The notes below the pieces were generated by a model that was given only the letters and a program-made list of their open reading frames with translations, ran no database searches and was not told where the DNA came from. A program made the translations under genes and the position numbers. From Alteromonas sp. KUL42 (GTDB lineage: Bacteria > Pseudomonadota > Gammaproteobacteria > Enterobacterales > Alteromonadaceae): a stretch of DNA of 64,000 nucleotides. The stretch covers positions 29,697-93,696 of the forward strand of contig NZ_BJKK01000015.1 of the NCBI RefSeq assembly GCF_006538325.1. Direction: 5' to 3'. This document shows positions 54,836 to 62,182 of the stretch, in pieces; within the stretch, counting starts at the first letter, position 1; each line of letters opens with the position of its first letter.

Positions 54836-56605
54836 TCACGCGGGTGAAGCTGTTGGCGAAGTCGATGATGAAGATGGTGTTGATGTGAAAGAGGGTTCGT
54901 AAACATATACATCATTTCTTCCAGCGTGCTTACTTTTGTATAACGCATCGTCAGCACATCCGTACAACGAGTCAAAACTATAACCACATTGAATGGAGTC
55001 TGATACGCCAAAACTGGCGGTAACTTTCAATGATAAAGCGCCTGACGGTGAGCAGTCTAAATTTTCAATCGCCTGACGACATTTTTCTGCGATAGTAATT
55101 GCTTGTTGTGCATCACATCCACTAAGTAGAATGGCGAACTCCTCGCCCCCCATACGACCAAAAAGGTCGCTATTTCTCAACAATGGTTTTACCGCTTTTA
55201 CGGTGTGTTCAAGTACCCAGTCACCAGTAAGGTGACCATGATTGTCGTTTACATGTTTAAAAAAGTCTAAATCGAAAATAATGAACGAAACCGGTGATGC
55301 AAGCACTGATTGCTGCGCTATTACGCGCTCAGACTCGGCACTAAAGTGGCTGCGGTTAGCTATATTGGTAAGCTGATCAACTTGGGCCTTGTGTCGCAAC
55401 ATTGCATGCATACGACGGTTCTTACGTGCCCAAACAAATGTACCTATTGTCAGAAGTGCTAATATGACAGCAATAAGTTGGGTATTGAGTTTCTCTTCGC
55501 GCTCAGTTAACGCTTCAGCCTTTAAAATAGCGTTTTCTTTGTCTAGTAATGCAATTTTGTTATTTTTCTCGATAGACTCAATTTTCGCTTGTTGAATGGC
55601 GAGCTGTTTGGCCTTGGTTTCGTCAAGGAAAGCTTTTTCGGCCTCTGCGTAGAGTTTGTAGTATTTAAGTGATTCGCTCAATTGGCCGAAGTGTTCGTGC
55701 ACTTCTGAAAGGACTTTATAAGCTTGTACTCGTGGCTGAGTCACATGCAAAGACGTAGCATACGATAGTGATTGCTGAGCATCATCTATTGCCTCTTTAA
55801 AGTAGCCTAGCGATTGTTTTATTTCAGCATTCGTAGAGTAAAATTCGGCAATAATTCTTGGGTACCTGCTGTTTAAAAACAATTGTTCAGAATCTTCTAA
55901 AAGTTGAATGGCTCTTTCTGGTTTTTTTGTTTCAACCAAATGTTGTCCTTTCAAAAGCGTTGATATCCCAACGAGTATAGGTTCATTGGCACTTTTACAC
56001 GTTTCGATTGCTTCTTCGTGCCTATTAATATCGGCTAGAAACCCCAGTTTTTGATGTGCTTCTAACAGTGTGCTTTTGAATATACAACTTTGTCTAAGGT
56101 CTAATTTGTTTTCGTCAACCTGTTGTAAAAGCTGGCTAGATGATTCGTTATCGTCTGCTAAATTATAAAAAATAGCTAATACGAAGGTAGCGTTCAGCTG
56201 CACTTTTTTTGATGCAGTTTTTATAATGGAAAGTAATTCTTCAGCTTCAATATAGCCAGAATGGAAGTCTCGAGCTATTCCTCGGTAGTTTACGATAGAC
56301 ATCATGGAGATAACTTTCAAATCATTATCAGATGTATTTTTGTATGCGCTGTAATAGTATGACAAAGCGTCAGACGCTTTCCCTTTGAAGCCGTATAAGT
56401 ACCCTGTTAGATATTCAAGATAGAAGAATTGCTCGCGTGAAAGCATTCCTTCTTTTGAACGAAGCGTATTTATGGTTGCTTCAAATAATTCGATATCACT
56501 ACTTTTGACGTTGTTGGCTACTTCGAAAAGCTCCTCAATTTCAGAGTTCGCGAGGGTATCAAAAGCCAATGAATATAGAAAAACGAATAAAAGAAGCAAC
56601 CGCAT
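54836..56605 (-). CDS. TPR-repeat diguanylate cyclase (periplasmic sensor, GGDEF)
   Basis: 589 aa. A signal peptide (residues 1-19, 'LLLLFVFLYSLAFDTLAN') is followed by about 350 residues of TPR-like helical repeats ('PRIIAEFYSTNAEIKQSLGY', 'FGQLSESLKYYKLYAEAEKA'). A coiled coil leads to one membrane helix ('LIAVILALLTIGTFVWARKN'). The cytoplasmic GGDEF domain has an intact 'RMGGEEFAILLSG' and 'DFFKHVNDNHGHLTGDWVL'. The tail is Ser/Thr/Pro-rich. It should make c-di-GMP in response to a periplasmic peptide or protein. It begins 14 nt after the candidate borosin precursor, so they are co-transcribed. Confidence 0.93.
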   Translation of the reverse strand: MRLLLLFVFLYSLAFDTLANSEIEELFEVANNVKSSDIELFEATINTLRSKEGMLSREQFFYLEYLTGYLYGFKGKASDALSYYYSAYKNTSDNDLKVISMMSIVNYRGIARDFHSGYIEAEELLSIIKTASKKVQLNATFVLAIFYNLADDNESSSQLLQQVDENKLDLRQSCIFKSTLLEAHQKLGFLADINRHEEAIETCKSANEPILVGISTLLKGQHLVETKKPERAIQLLEDSEQLFLNSRYPRIIAEFYSTNAEIKQSLGYFKEAIDDAQQSLSYATSLHVTQPRVQAYKVLSEVHEHFGQLSESLKYYKLYAEAEKAFLDETKAKQLAIQQAKIESIEKNNKIALLDKENAILKAEALTEREEKLNTQLIAVILALLTIGTFVWARKNRRMHAMLRHKAQVDQLTNIANRSHFSAESERVIAQQSVLASPVSFIIFDLDFFKHVNDNHGHLTGDWVLEHTVKAVKPLLRNSDLFGRMGGEEFAILLSGCDAQQAITIAEKCRQAIENLDCSPSGALSLKVTASFGVSDSIQCGYSFDSLYGCADDALYKSKHAGRNDVYVYEPSFTSTPSSSSTSPTASPA

Positions 56606-56619
56606 ATCTGTAAACTCAG

Positions 56620-56823
56620 TTATTGCAAGGTGACTTTATCTTCACCCTCTGTCTTATCTTCTTCTTCAGTGTTATCTTCATCATCCTCTTCAGCGGGAAC
56701 CATAAAACACCACATTTTTTCATTTTGCTCGCCAATTTGGTCAAGAATAGAGTTAGCAAGTTGTTTGTCTTCTTGAAGACTAGCGTTTGCACCAAGTTGC
56801 TCTAATAGTTGTACGGCACTCAT
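56620..56823 (-). CDS. Candidate split-borosin precursor peptide (small acidic protein)
   Basis: 67 aa with an AGGAAA ribosome site. Residues 1-34 look like a helical recognition leader: 'MSAVQLLEQLGANASLQ' has the L-x-x-L-G-x-x-A-x-L pattern I associate with the borosin-binding domain of SonA-type precursors. A short hydrophobic stretch, 'KMWCFMVP' (36-43), is the best candidate core. An extremely acidic tail follows (13 Asp/Glu in residues 45-62). It lies between the methyltransferase-GNAT gene and the TPR-GGDEF gene on the same strand. The precursor role is inferred from size, leader pattern and neighbourhood; no export signal is seen. Confidence 0.65.
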   Translation of the reverse strand: MSAVQLLEQLGANASLQEDKQLANSILDQIGEQNEKMWCFMVPAEEDDEDNTEEEDKTEGEDKVTLQ

Positions 56824-56855
56824 TGATTTTCCTTTTTATAATAAAAAACAGTTTA

Positions 56856-56886
56856 GGCCAAAAATACTATACCAATACTTTTGGCC
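56856..56886 (-). terminator. Hairpin with U-run between methyltransferase and precursor genes
   Basis: GGCCAAAA arms extend with interruptions to about 13 bp. On the minus strand the stem is followed by TAAACTGTTTTTT. It could attenuate read-through from the enzyme gene, or mark the 3' end of the enzyme mRNA with a separate precursor promoter. A TATAAT (minus strand, 56905-56900) lies upstream of it. Confidence 0.5.
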
Positions 56887-56971
56887 AAGTATATGACAAA
56901 TTATAGATTGCTTTACTCAAGCCACACACCTCTTGCTAATGGCGTTTTTCACACTCCACTTTCTTCACTTT

Positions 56972-58339
56972 TTAACAAGTCGAAACTGGAATGTTTGCTT
57001 TAACTGGGCGGCTCCATTCTTTTATTTTCATATGACATTGTTGGCTTTCGCCAACCGCATATTCCTTTTTAGTTTCAATTCTAAAACCCAAATTGTCTAC
57101 GAATTTTTTTACGGGAATATTGGTTGGGTTAAATCGCGCATAAATATGAGTAAGGTTCAGTTGATGAAACCCAATATCGACCAGCGCCCCCATACCCTCA
57201 AACGCATACTGTTTACCATTGGCTTTAGGCAGCAGCATTATTCCAATTTCAGCTTCGTCATTTTTATCTTTCGCCCATTTGAGCATTTGTATACCAACGG
57301 CTTTCTCGGTTTCTCGTTCGCTAATTAGCCAAATTCTTAGGTTTGGTGGAGAATGATGATTTGCTTTAACAGCATTTATCATTGCTTTCTCAGCTTTGTC
57401 CCTCGTGTAGACAGGCCCAATTTTTCGCATCACGTTTGGGTCTTGGTAAAGCGATGCAGCAAACGGCACATCTTGTTCTTCTAGCAGCCGGTGGCTTAAA
57501 CGCTGGGTGTAAAAAGCGGTCATTTGCCGTTCTGCTCGTCTAATTGTGCCAAGCGAGCCAGTACTTTGTGGTTGCGCTGCAGTTTTTTTAGCAGGTGGAA
57601 TGGCCATAGTGGTGTGTTGATTAACCACAACCTTATCGAAGTCGCTTAACGCAATCCAATCCATACGAGTTTCGTCAATGGGTAAGGTTTTGGCTTCGTA
57701 CAGGGCAACTTTATGATCGCTTGGGTATATCTCTAAAAGTAGCTCTTTAAGTACGGTTCTATATACGTTTGTAGTTTCAAAGCGGGCGGCACTTCTATCG
57801 CCAGCAATACCTACTTGCCATAAAATGAGGTATGCCGCAGCGTCGATGTTTCGTTCGTAAAACATAAACTGCGACGCTTCAAAGTGTTGGCAACCTGTTT
57901 TACCGGGGTCTATGCCTAAATCGGCATAAAGGCAATCTTCTGCTGACACGCCGGCTTCCATATGGGCGTCAAACCCTTCGCTACGGGCTACCTCTATTAC
58001 CTTATGCGGTGCCCATGCAAAGACGCCGGGGTGGCCATAAAAAGCGCCAACCACTTTTTTACCAGCGCGGACTTCTACCATCATGGCCTCTACCATTTCT
58101 TTGTAGGTATCGCGACGGTCTTTGCCTTCGGCATAAAAGATTTGCAGGCTACGCACGTCGCTGTTCATTTCTTTTACCCAAAGTTCGGTAAAATGGTTAG
58201 ACATGCTGCAAAACACCACATCGGCTTGTTCAATGTAACTGCGACTAAGTGGGCAAATATGTGATCCCAAGGTCATGCCCACGCCAACGCATACAATGCT
58301 GCCATGCTGTGTTGTTTCCTTTGTTTGTGGAGTACTCAC
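56972..58339 (-). CDS. Borosin-type peptide backbone alpha-N-methyltransferase fused to a GNAT acetyltransferase
   Basis: 455 aa from GTG 58339, one base after the protease stop and preceded by AAGGAA; the frame continues upstream to 58387 but would overlap the protease. Residues 12-250 are a tetrapyrrole-methylase-fold SAM methyltransferase of the OphMA/SonM group. They include 'SIVCVGVGMTLGSHICPLS', 'FYAEGKDRRDTYKEM' (Tyr69, Arg75/76, Tyr79 in the place of the catalytic Tyr/Arg cluster), 'FYGHPGVFAWAPH', 'EAGVSAEDCLYADLGIDP' and 'FEASQFMFYERNI'. A linker leads to a RimJ/RimL-like GNAT domain (about 278-445). Known SonM homologues methylate backbone amides of a separate precursor. The GNAT fusion is unusual. 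Confidence 0.85.
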   Translation of the reverse strand: MSTPQTKETTQHGSIVCVGVGMTLGSHICPLSRSYIEQADVVFCSMSNHFTELWVKEMNSDVRSLQIFYAEGKDRRDTYKEMVEAMMVEVRAGKKVVGAFYGHPGVFAWAPHKVIEVARSEGFDAHMEAGVSAEDCLYADLGIDPGKTGCQHFEASQFMFYERNIDAAAYLILWQVGIAGDRSAARFETTNVYRTVLKELLLEIYPSDHKVALYEAKTLPIDETRMDWIALSDFDKVVVNQHTTMAIPPAKKTAAQPQSTGSLGTIRRAERQMTAFYTQRLSHRLLEEQDVPFAASLYQDPNVMRKIGPVYTRDKAEKAMINAVKANHHSPPNLRIWLISERETEKAVGIQMLKWAKDKNDEAEIGIMLLPKANGKQYAFEGMGALVDIGFHQLNLTHIYARFNPTNIPVKKFVDNLGFRIETKKEYAVGESQQCHMKIKEWSRPVKANIPVSTC

Positions 58340-58340
58340 G

Positions 58341-59717
58341 TTATTCCTTATTCTTGTTCTGCTTGGTCTGAGAGTGAAAAATACCACTGCTTTCTAGATG
58401 TAACGCATCGCTTAACGAGGTTTTTGTGGCAAATTGAATTACGCCTTTGTCACCGTTTTCTCTGTCAAAAATGGTGTAGTAGTTGTTGAGTAAGGGTAAC
58501 CCCAGAATACTCTGATTTGGCCAGTTAGGCGTGCTCAAAATTTTAAACGAGACCATTTCAGGTTCCGGAGCATGTATTTGCCAGTAATGCTCAGGTGGAA
58601 TACATAGGCGAATATCTCGGCCTTTATTATGGCCTTTATGTTTGCCTTCAATGTCATCATTACTGTTGTTGTCTGCCTCTGTATTTTCACCCTCAATGTA
58701 CAAATAAATATTCGGCCATTCGTGTAGGTTGACTTTATTCGCATCAATGCCTTTTTCAGTACCATCAAAGGTCATAAAAGGGGCAAGTAAATTGGTGAAC
58801 TGCGGGTTATGGTTGGCAAAGTCGTTCATTAGTTGCTTATACAGCGAGGGCGGAAACATCACCATAGAAGCGCCGCTGTCTACAATGCCATTGGTACAAT
58901 AGCCTTTTACTTCGCTGTCTTTTAACGCAGGCGCGCTGCGTTTGGGTTGGCCGTCTATTTGCACCGCTTTCACGTTTACGTTGTAGTATTTGTCGTGAAG
59001 CACTTTTGCAGTGTGAATAGGAGCCTTATACAAATCGGCGTGAATATGCGGCTTTCCAAGTACCAATAAGCCATGGTTGGCTTTACTGGCTTGAAGCTTT
59101 CGAATAGGGCAGTGGCTGTTGGTCTGAAAAATACTGGAACGGTGTGTGAGTAGCGCAAACTGATTAGCCACAACACCTTGGGCTTCAAGCTGGGTAAAAT
59201 AAGGGGTTAGTGTTTGTTTTGGGAAATCATGTAACCATTTGCGGTAGTCTCGCACACTGGCATCGGTTTGGTTCAAGGTATACGGGTACGTCACTTCTGG
59301 GCTTACTTCACGGGTTTGCAAAAATGAAGTTAAGTCATACGCGGTATTCAGCCCGTCATAGGCAAGACCTAAAATCCCGTCTGCCTGAGCAAAACTCTGG
59401 CTTTCTTCTTTAGCGGTAACGGCAACGTGTACGTCGTCTAAATGAATACTTAAGCCCAAACCGTGAAACGACACACGGGTATTTACCACCGGTCCATACC
59501 ATCCACCCATACCATAGCAAACATCTTGTTCGTATGGTGTGGGTTTAAGGGCGGTGTCTTCATGTGGTTGATAGCTACCGTTATGCACAACCAGTGTGCT
59601 GCTGCCTGTGTCTAATACTAGATTTACAGGGTGCTGATGCTCGCCCAGTTTCACATGAGCACAATAGCCACCTTTGGCATAAATATTAGTTAGCGGGATT
59701 CGAAGTGAGCGAGTCAA
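58341..59717 (-). CDS. Pepsin-like (family A1) aspartic protease, shewasin type
   Basis: 458 aa from TTG 59717, preceded by AGGAAG with 6-nt spacing; a longer TTG form to 59780 is less likely. Both catalytic motifs are present: 'NLVLDTGSSTLVV' (Asp36) and 'NGIVDSGASMVMF' (Asp280). The flap Tyr is in 'CYGMGGWYGPVV', with 'ADGILGLAYDGLN' and the C-terminal 'SILGLPLLNNYYTIFDREN', all as in pepsins. It has no signal peptide and no propeptide, so it is probably a cytoplasmic, ready-made protease like the Shewanella shewasins. It ends one base before the methyltransferase gene. Leader cleavage of the borosin precursor is a plausible inference. Confidence 0.92.
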   Translation of the reverse strand: MTRSLRIPLTNIYAKGGYCAHVKLGEHQHPVNLVLDTGSSTLVVHNGSYQPHEDTALKPTPYEQDVCYGMGGWYGPVVNTRVSFHGLGLSIHLDDVHVAVTAKEESQSFAQADGILGLAYDGLNTAYDLTSFLQTREVSPEVTYPYTLNQTDASVRDYRKWLHDFPKQTLTPYFTQLEAQGVVANQFALLTHRSSIFQTNSHCPIRKLQASKANHGLLVLGKPHIHADLYKAPIHTAKVLHDKYYNVNVKAVQIDGQPKRSAPALKDSEVKGYCTNGIVDSGASMVMFPPSLYKQLMNDFANHNPQFTNLLAPFMTFDGTEKGIDANKVNLHEWPNIYLYIEGENTEADNNSNDDIEGKHKGHNKGRDIRLCIPPEHYWQIHAPEPEMVSFKILSTPNWPNQSILGLPLLNNYYTIFDRENGDKGVIQFATKTSLSDALHLESSGIFHSQTKQNKNKE

Positions 59718-59815
59718 ACTAGACTTCCTAACTAGTTCATTAACAAAGAAAACCGTACCAAGTAGAGGGGCGCTAGGCAAGGTTTTTGTTAAGCCAAGAG
59801 CTGCTTATTGTCGGG

Positions 59816-60031
59816 TTAGTCGTCGTTTAGTAAAGGAGCTACCACTGACTCAAGTCCATTGAGTTTTATTTCGTACATCAGTGCAAGCTGTTCCCCCAAT
59901 TTGTTTTGAGGGAAGCCTTGCTTGTGAAACCACACCAAGTAAGGTTCAGGCAAATGATACAAACGCCGTCCAGCATATTTGCCAAAAGGCATAACTTGAT
60001 TTATCGCGTCTTTTATTAAGGTGGGATCCAT
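59816..60031 (-). CDS. DUF3820 family small protein
   Basis: 71 aa from ATG 60031, 4 nt after the ABC transporter stop; a longer frame to 60115 would overlap that gene. The core 'QVMPFGKYAGRRLYHLPEPYLVWFHKQGFP' region (given by its ends: 'MPFGKYAGRRLYHLPEPYL' and 'VWFHKQGFP') is the DUF3820 signature, a motif also seen in nuclease/DNA-metabolism contexts. Function unknown. It is probably translationally coupled to the transporter. Confidence 0.85.
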   Translation of the reverse strand: MDPTLIKDAINQVMPFGKYAGRRLYHLPEPYLVWFHKQGFPQNKLGEQLALMYEIKLNGLESVVAPLLNDD

Positions 60032-60035
60032 ATTC

Positions 60036-61841
60036 TTAAATTTGTTTCTCGTCTTCTGCGTGTTTTTCCCGTTGTTGTGCTTGCCATAATGTGGCGTATT
60101 CGCCATTGGCGGCAAGCAACGAAGTGTGTGTCCCTTCTTCGACTATATTGCCATTTTTTAGTACCAAGATTTTGTCAGCATCAATAATGGTAGACAGCCG
60201 GTGGGCAATTACCAAGCTGGTGTGCCCTTTGGCTGCATCGCGAAGCGCAGATAGAATAGCTCGTTCAGAAGTACTGTCTAGAGAGCTGGTGGCTTCGTCA
60301 AAAATCATAATTGGCGCGCCTTTTAGTAAAGCTCTGGCAATTGCCACGCGTTGCTTCTCTCCACCTGAAAGTTTTAGGCCTCTTTCGCCCACGGTGGTCT
60401 CAAGCTTGTCGGGCAACTTGGCAACAAAGTTTTCTAAATGGGCCAGCTTGATCACGTTTTCTATTTCTTCAATAGACGCGTCTGGGTTTCCATAACGAAT
60501 ATTTTCAAGCAATGTGGTGTTAAACAGCACAGTATCTTGCGGAACTATACCAATGTGGCTGCGTAAGCTCTGTTGTGTAATATCTCGAATGTCTGTTCCA
60601 TCAATTGATATTGCGCCGCTACTTGGGTCGTAAAAACGAAAAAGCAGTTTCATCAGTGTAGATTTACCCGCACCACTTTCACCAACAACGGCTACTTTAG
60701 CGCCGGCTGGCACATCGAAGGTGATGCCATTTAAAATTGGGCGCCTTTCGTTATAGGCAAAGACAACGTTTTCAAACTTTATTACGGGGTTTGTGGTTTG
60801 TAACGCAGCGGCGTTGTCAGCATCTTTAATTGCTGGTGCTTGGCTTAGTAAATCAAATAATTTATCTATGTTAGCCAGGCTGCCGCGGATCTCTCGGTAT
60901 ACAAAGCCTAAAAAGTTGAGCGGCATAAAGATTTGCATGGTGAATGCGTTAATCAGTACAAAGTCACCAATGGTCATTTCACCATTTATTACCCCAAAGG
61001 CGGCGTTTGCCATCATCGAGGTCATTGCAATGGCAATAATTGCTGCTTGGCCACCGTTTAATGCAAATAATGACAAACGGTTTTTTCTGCGCGCTTGCTC
61101 CCATGTGGCCAAATCCGAATCGTATCGATTAGCTTCAAACGCTTCATTGTTGAAATATTTAACAGTTTCAAAGTTTAGTAAGCTGTCGACTGCACGTGAA
61201 TTTGTGGTTGAATCGGCTTCGTTCATTTGGGTAACAAAGCGGGTACGCCAGTCAGTCGCTTTCATAGAAAAGCTAATGTAGGTAATTACACTAATGACAA
61301 TAATTAGCGCAAAAGACACGCCAAATTGAAACAGTAACAAACCCACAACTAAACCGATTTCAAGTAAAGTGGGAACAATGTTAAACACCATAAAGCGCAT
61401 TAAAAAGCTGATGCCACTGGTGCCCCTTTCAATGTCTCTGGATAGCCCTCCAGTGCGCCTGTTTAAATGAAACCCTAGGTCGAGGGTATGTAAGTGTTTA
61501 AATACTTTCAAACCCAACCGGCGCATTGCCCGTTCAGTAACACGGCCAAATAAGGTGTCTCGTACTTCACCTAAAATAACGTTTGTTAGCCTTAATGTAC
61601 CGTAAGCGACAATTAAACTAATTGGTACGGCCATGGCCAATGTGGTTAAGTCGCCATTGAGGCTGTCGACGGTATATTTGAGTACATAAGGCAAACCGAT
61701 ACTGGCGAGCTTGGCGGCAACTAAGCAAAGAAGCGCTAGAGCAACCCGACGTTTAAACTCAAGTAGATATGGCCAAAGCTGTGAGAGAACGTGCCATTTT
61801 ACGGGTTCATCGATATTCGCAGGAAATTGATTTCTTCTCAT
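60036..61841 (-). CDS. Atm1/HMT1-type ABC exporter (fused membrane and ATPase domains)
   Basis: 601 aa from ATG 61841; the open frame to a GTG at 61922 runs into a palindromic repeat and lacks similarity. Residues 30-330 hold six membrane helices with the Atm1 marker 'GFHLNRRTGGLSRDIERGTS'. The ATPase domain has Walker A 'VVGESGAGKSTLMKLLFRFY', signature 'LKLSGGEKQRVAIARALL', Walker B 'PIMIFDEATSSLD' and the H-loop 'VIAHRLSTI'. The family exports glutathione-linked or thiol compounds. It is the most upstream gene of the minus-strand run that includes the borosin block, so peptide export is possible but unproven. Confidence 0.9.
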   Translation of the reverse strand: MRRNQFPANIDEPVKWHVLSQLWPYLLEFKRRVALALLCLVAAKLASIGLPYVLKYTVDSLNGDLTTLAMAVPISLIVAYGTLRLTNVILGEVRDTLFGRVTERAMRRLGLKVFKHLHTLDLGFHLNRRTGGLSRDIERGTSGISFLMRFMVFNIVPTLLEIGLVVGLLLFQFGVSFALIIVISVITYISFSMKATDWRTRFVTQMNEADSTTNSRAVDSLLNFETVKYFNNEAFEANRYDSDLATWEQARRKNRLSLFALNGGQAAIIAIAMTSMMANAAFGVINGEMTIGDFVLINAFTMQIFMPLNFLGFVYREIRGSLANIDKLFDLLSQAPAIKDADNAAALQTTNPVIKFENVVFAYNERRPILNGITFDVPAGAKVAVVGESGAGKSTLMKLLFRFYDPSSGAISIDGTDIRDITQQSLRSHIGIVPQDTVLFNTTLLENIRYGNPDASIEEIENVIKLAHLENFVAKLPDKLETTVGERGLKLSGGEKQRVAIARALLKGAPIMIFDEATSSLDSTSERAILSALRDAAKGHTSLVIAHRLSTIIDADKILVLKNGNIVEEGTHTSLLAANGEYATLWQAQQREKHAEDEKQI

Positions 61842-62182
61842 TTTATAGTTTTGAGTGATTAGGTAAGTGGCTAAAGTCTGCTTATCTTTGTTTTTTTGTC
61901 CTAACCCCAAAGGGGGATTCACAATTTGTAAACAAAGATAAACAGACTCTAGAGCCCGTCATTTTGATGTAAAGGGTACACTAGATTGCACTGCAACGCT
62001 TTTTTTAAATGAATGAAAGGTCTTCGCAAATAAATTGGTCTTAGTTATAGCAACCTGAATGTTTTATTCTTTCAATGCGCGTCGTACACTACAAATTAGC
62101 TCAGTAGAGATAGGTATAGATATTGGGCATTTTGTTTTTTTGCAATTGAATGTGTTTTCACAAAAAGTAATTAGGAGTTGGT
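61842..62182. promoter_or_regulatory. 341-nt divergent spacer between the ABC exporter and moaA
   Basis: It contains the palindromic repeat element at 61875-61948 next to the exporter start, then AT-rich sequence upstream of moaA. No molybdenum-cofactor riboswitch pattern is recognised. Confidence 0.5.
61875..61948. repeat. Palindromic element with central CCCC-AAA-GGGG hairpin (dispersed motif copy B)
   Basis: Arms of 19 nt, AGTCTGCTTATCTTTGTTT (61875-61893) and AAACAAAGATAAACAGACT (61930-61948), match except one base. A small hairpin, CCCCAAAGGGG, lies between them. The right arm recurs at 51501-51522. The structure resembles a short non-autonomous intergenic repeat. Confidence 0.7.

Noticed and set aside
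56933..57328. 131-codon plus-strand ORF opposite the methyltransferase-GNAT gene
   Set aside because: It lies almost wholly antisense to the conserved GNAT domain, has no ribosome site and has no recognisable domain.
56972..58339. Methyltransferase as a cobalamin/siroheme tetrapyrrole methylase (CobA/CbiF type)
   Set aside because: The fold is shared, but the RRDTY, YGHPGVF and SAEDCLYADLGIDP blocks and the lack of cofactor-biosynthesis neighbours fit the borosin group instead.
60032..60115. N-terminal extension of the DUF3820 protein
   Set aside because: The extra codons overlap the 3' end of the ABC transporter gene in another frame; ATG 60031, just after that stop, is the better start.
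61950..62182. Molybdenum-cofactor riboswitch upstream of moaA
   Set aside because: The AT-rich leader does not show the GC-rich stems expected of that element.
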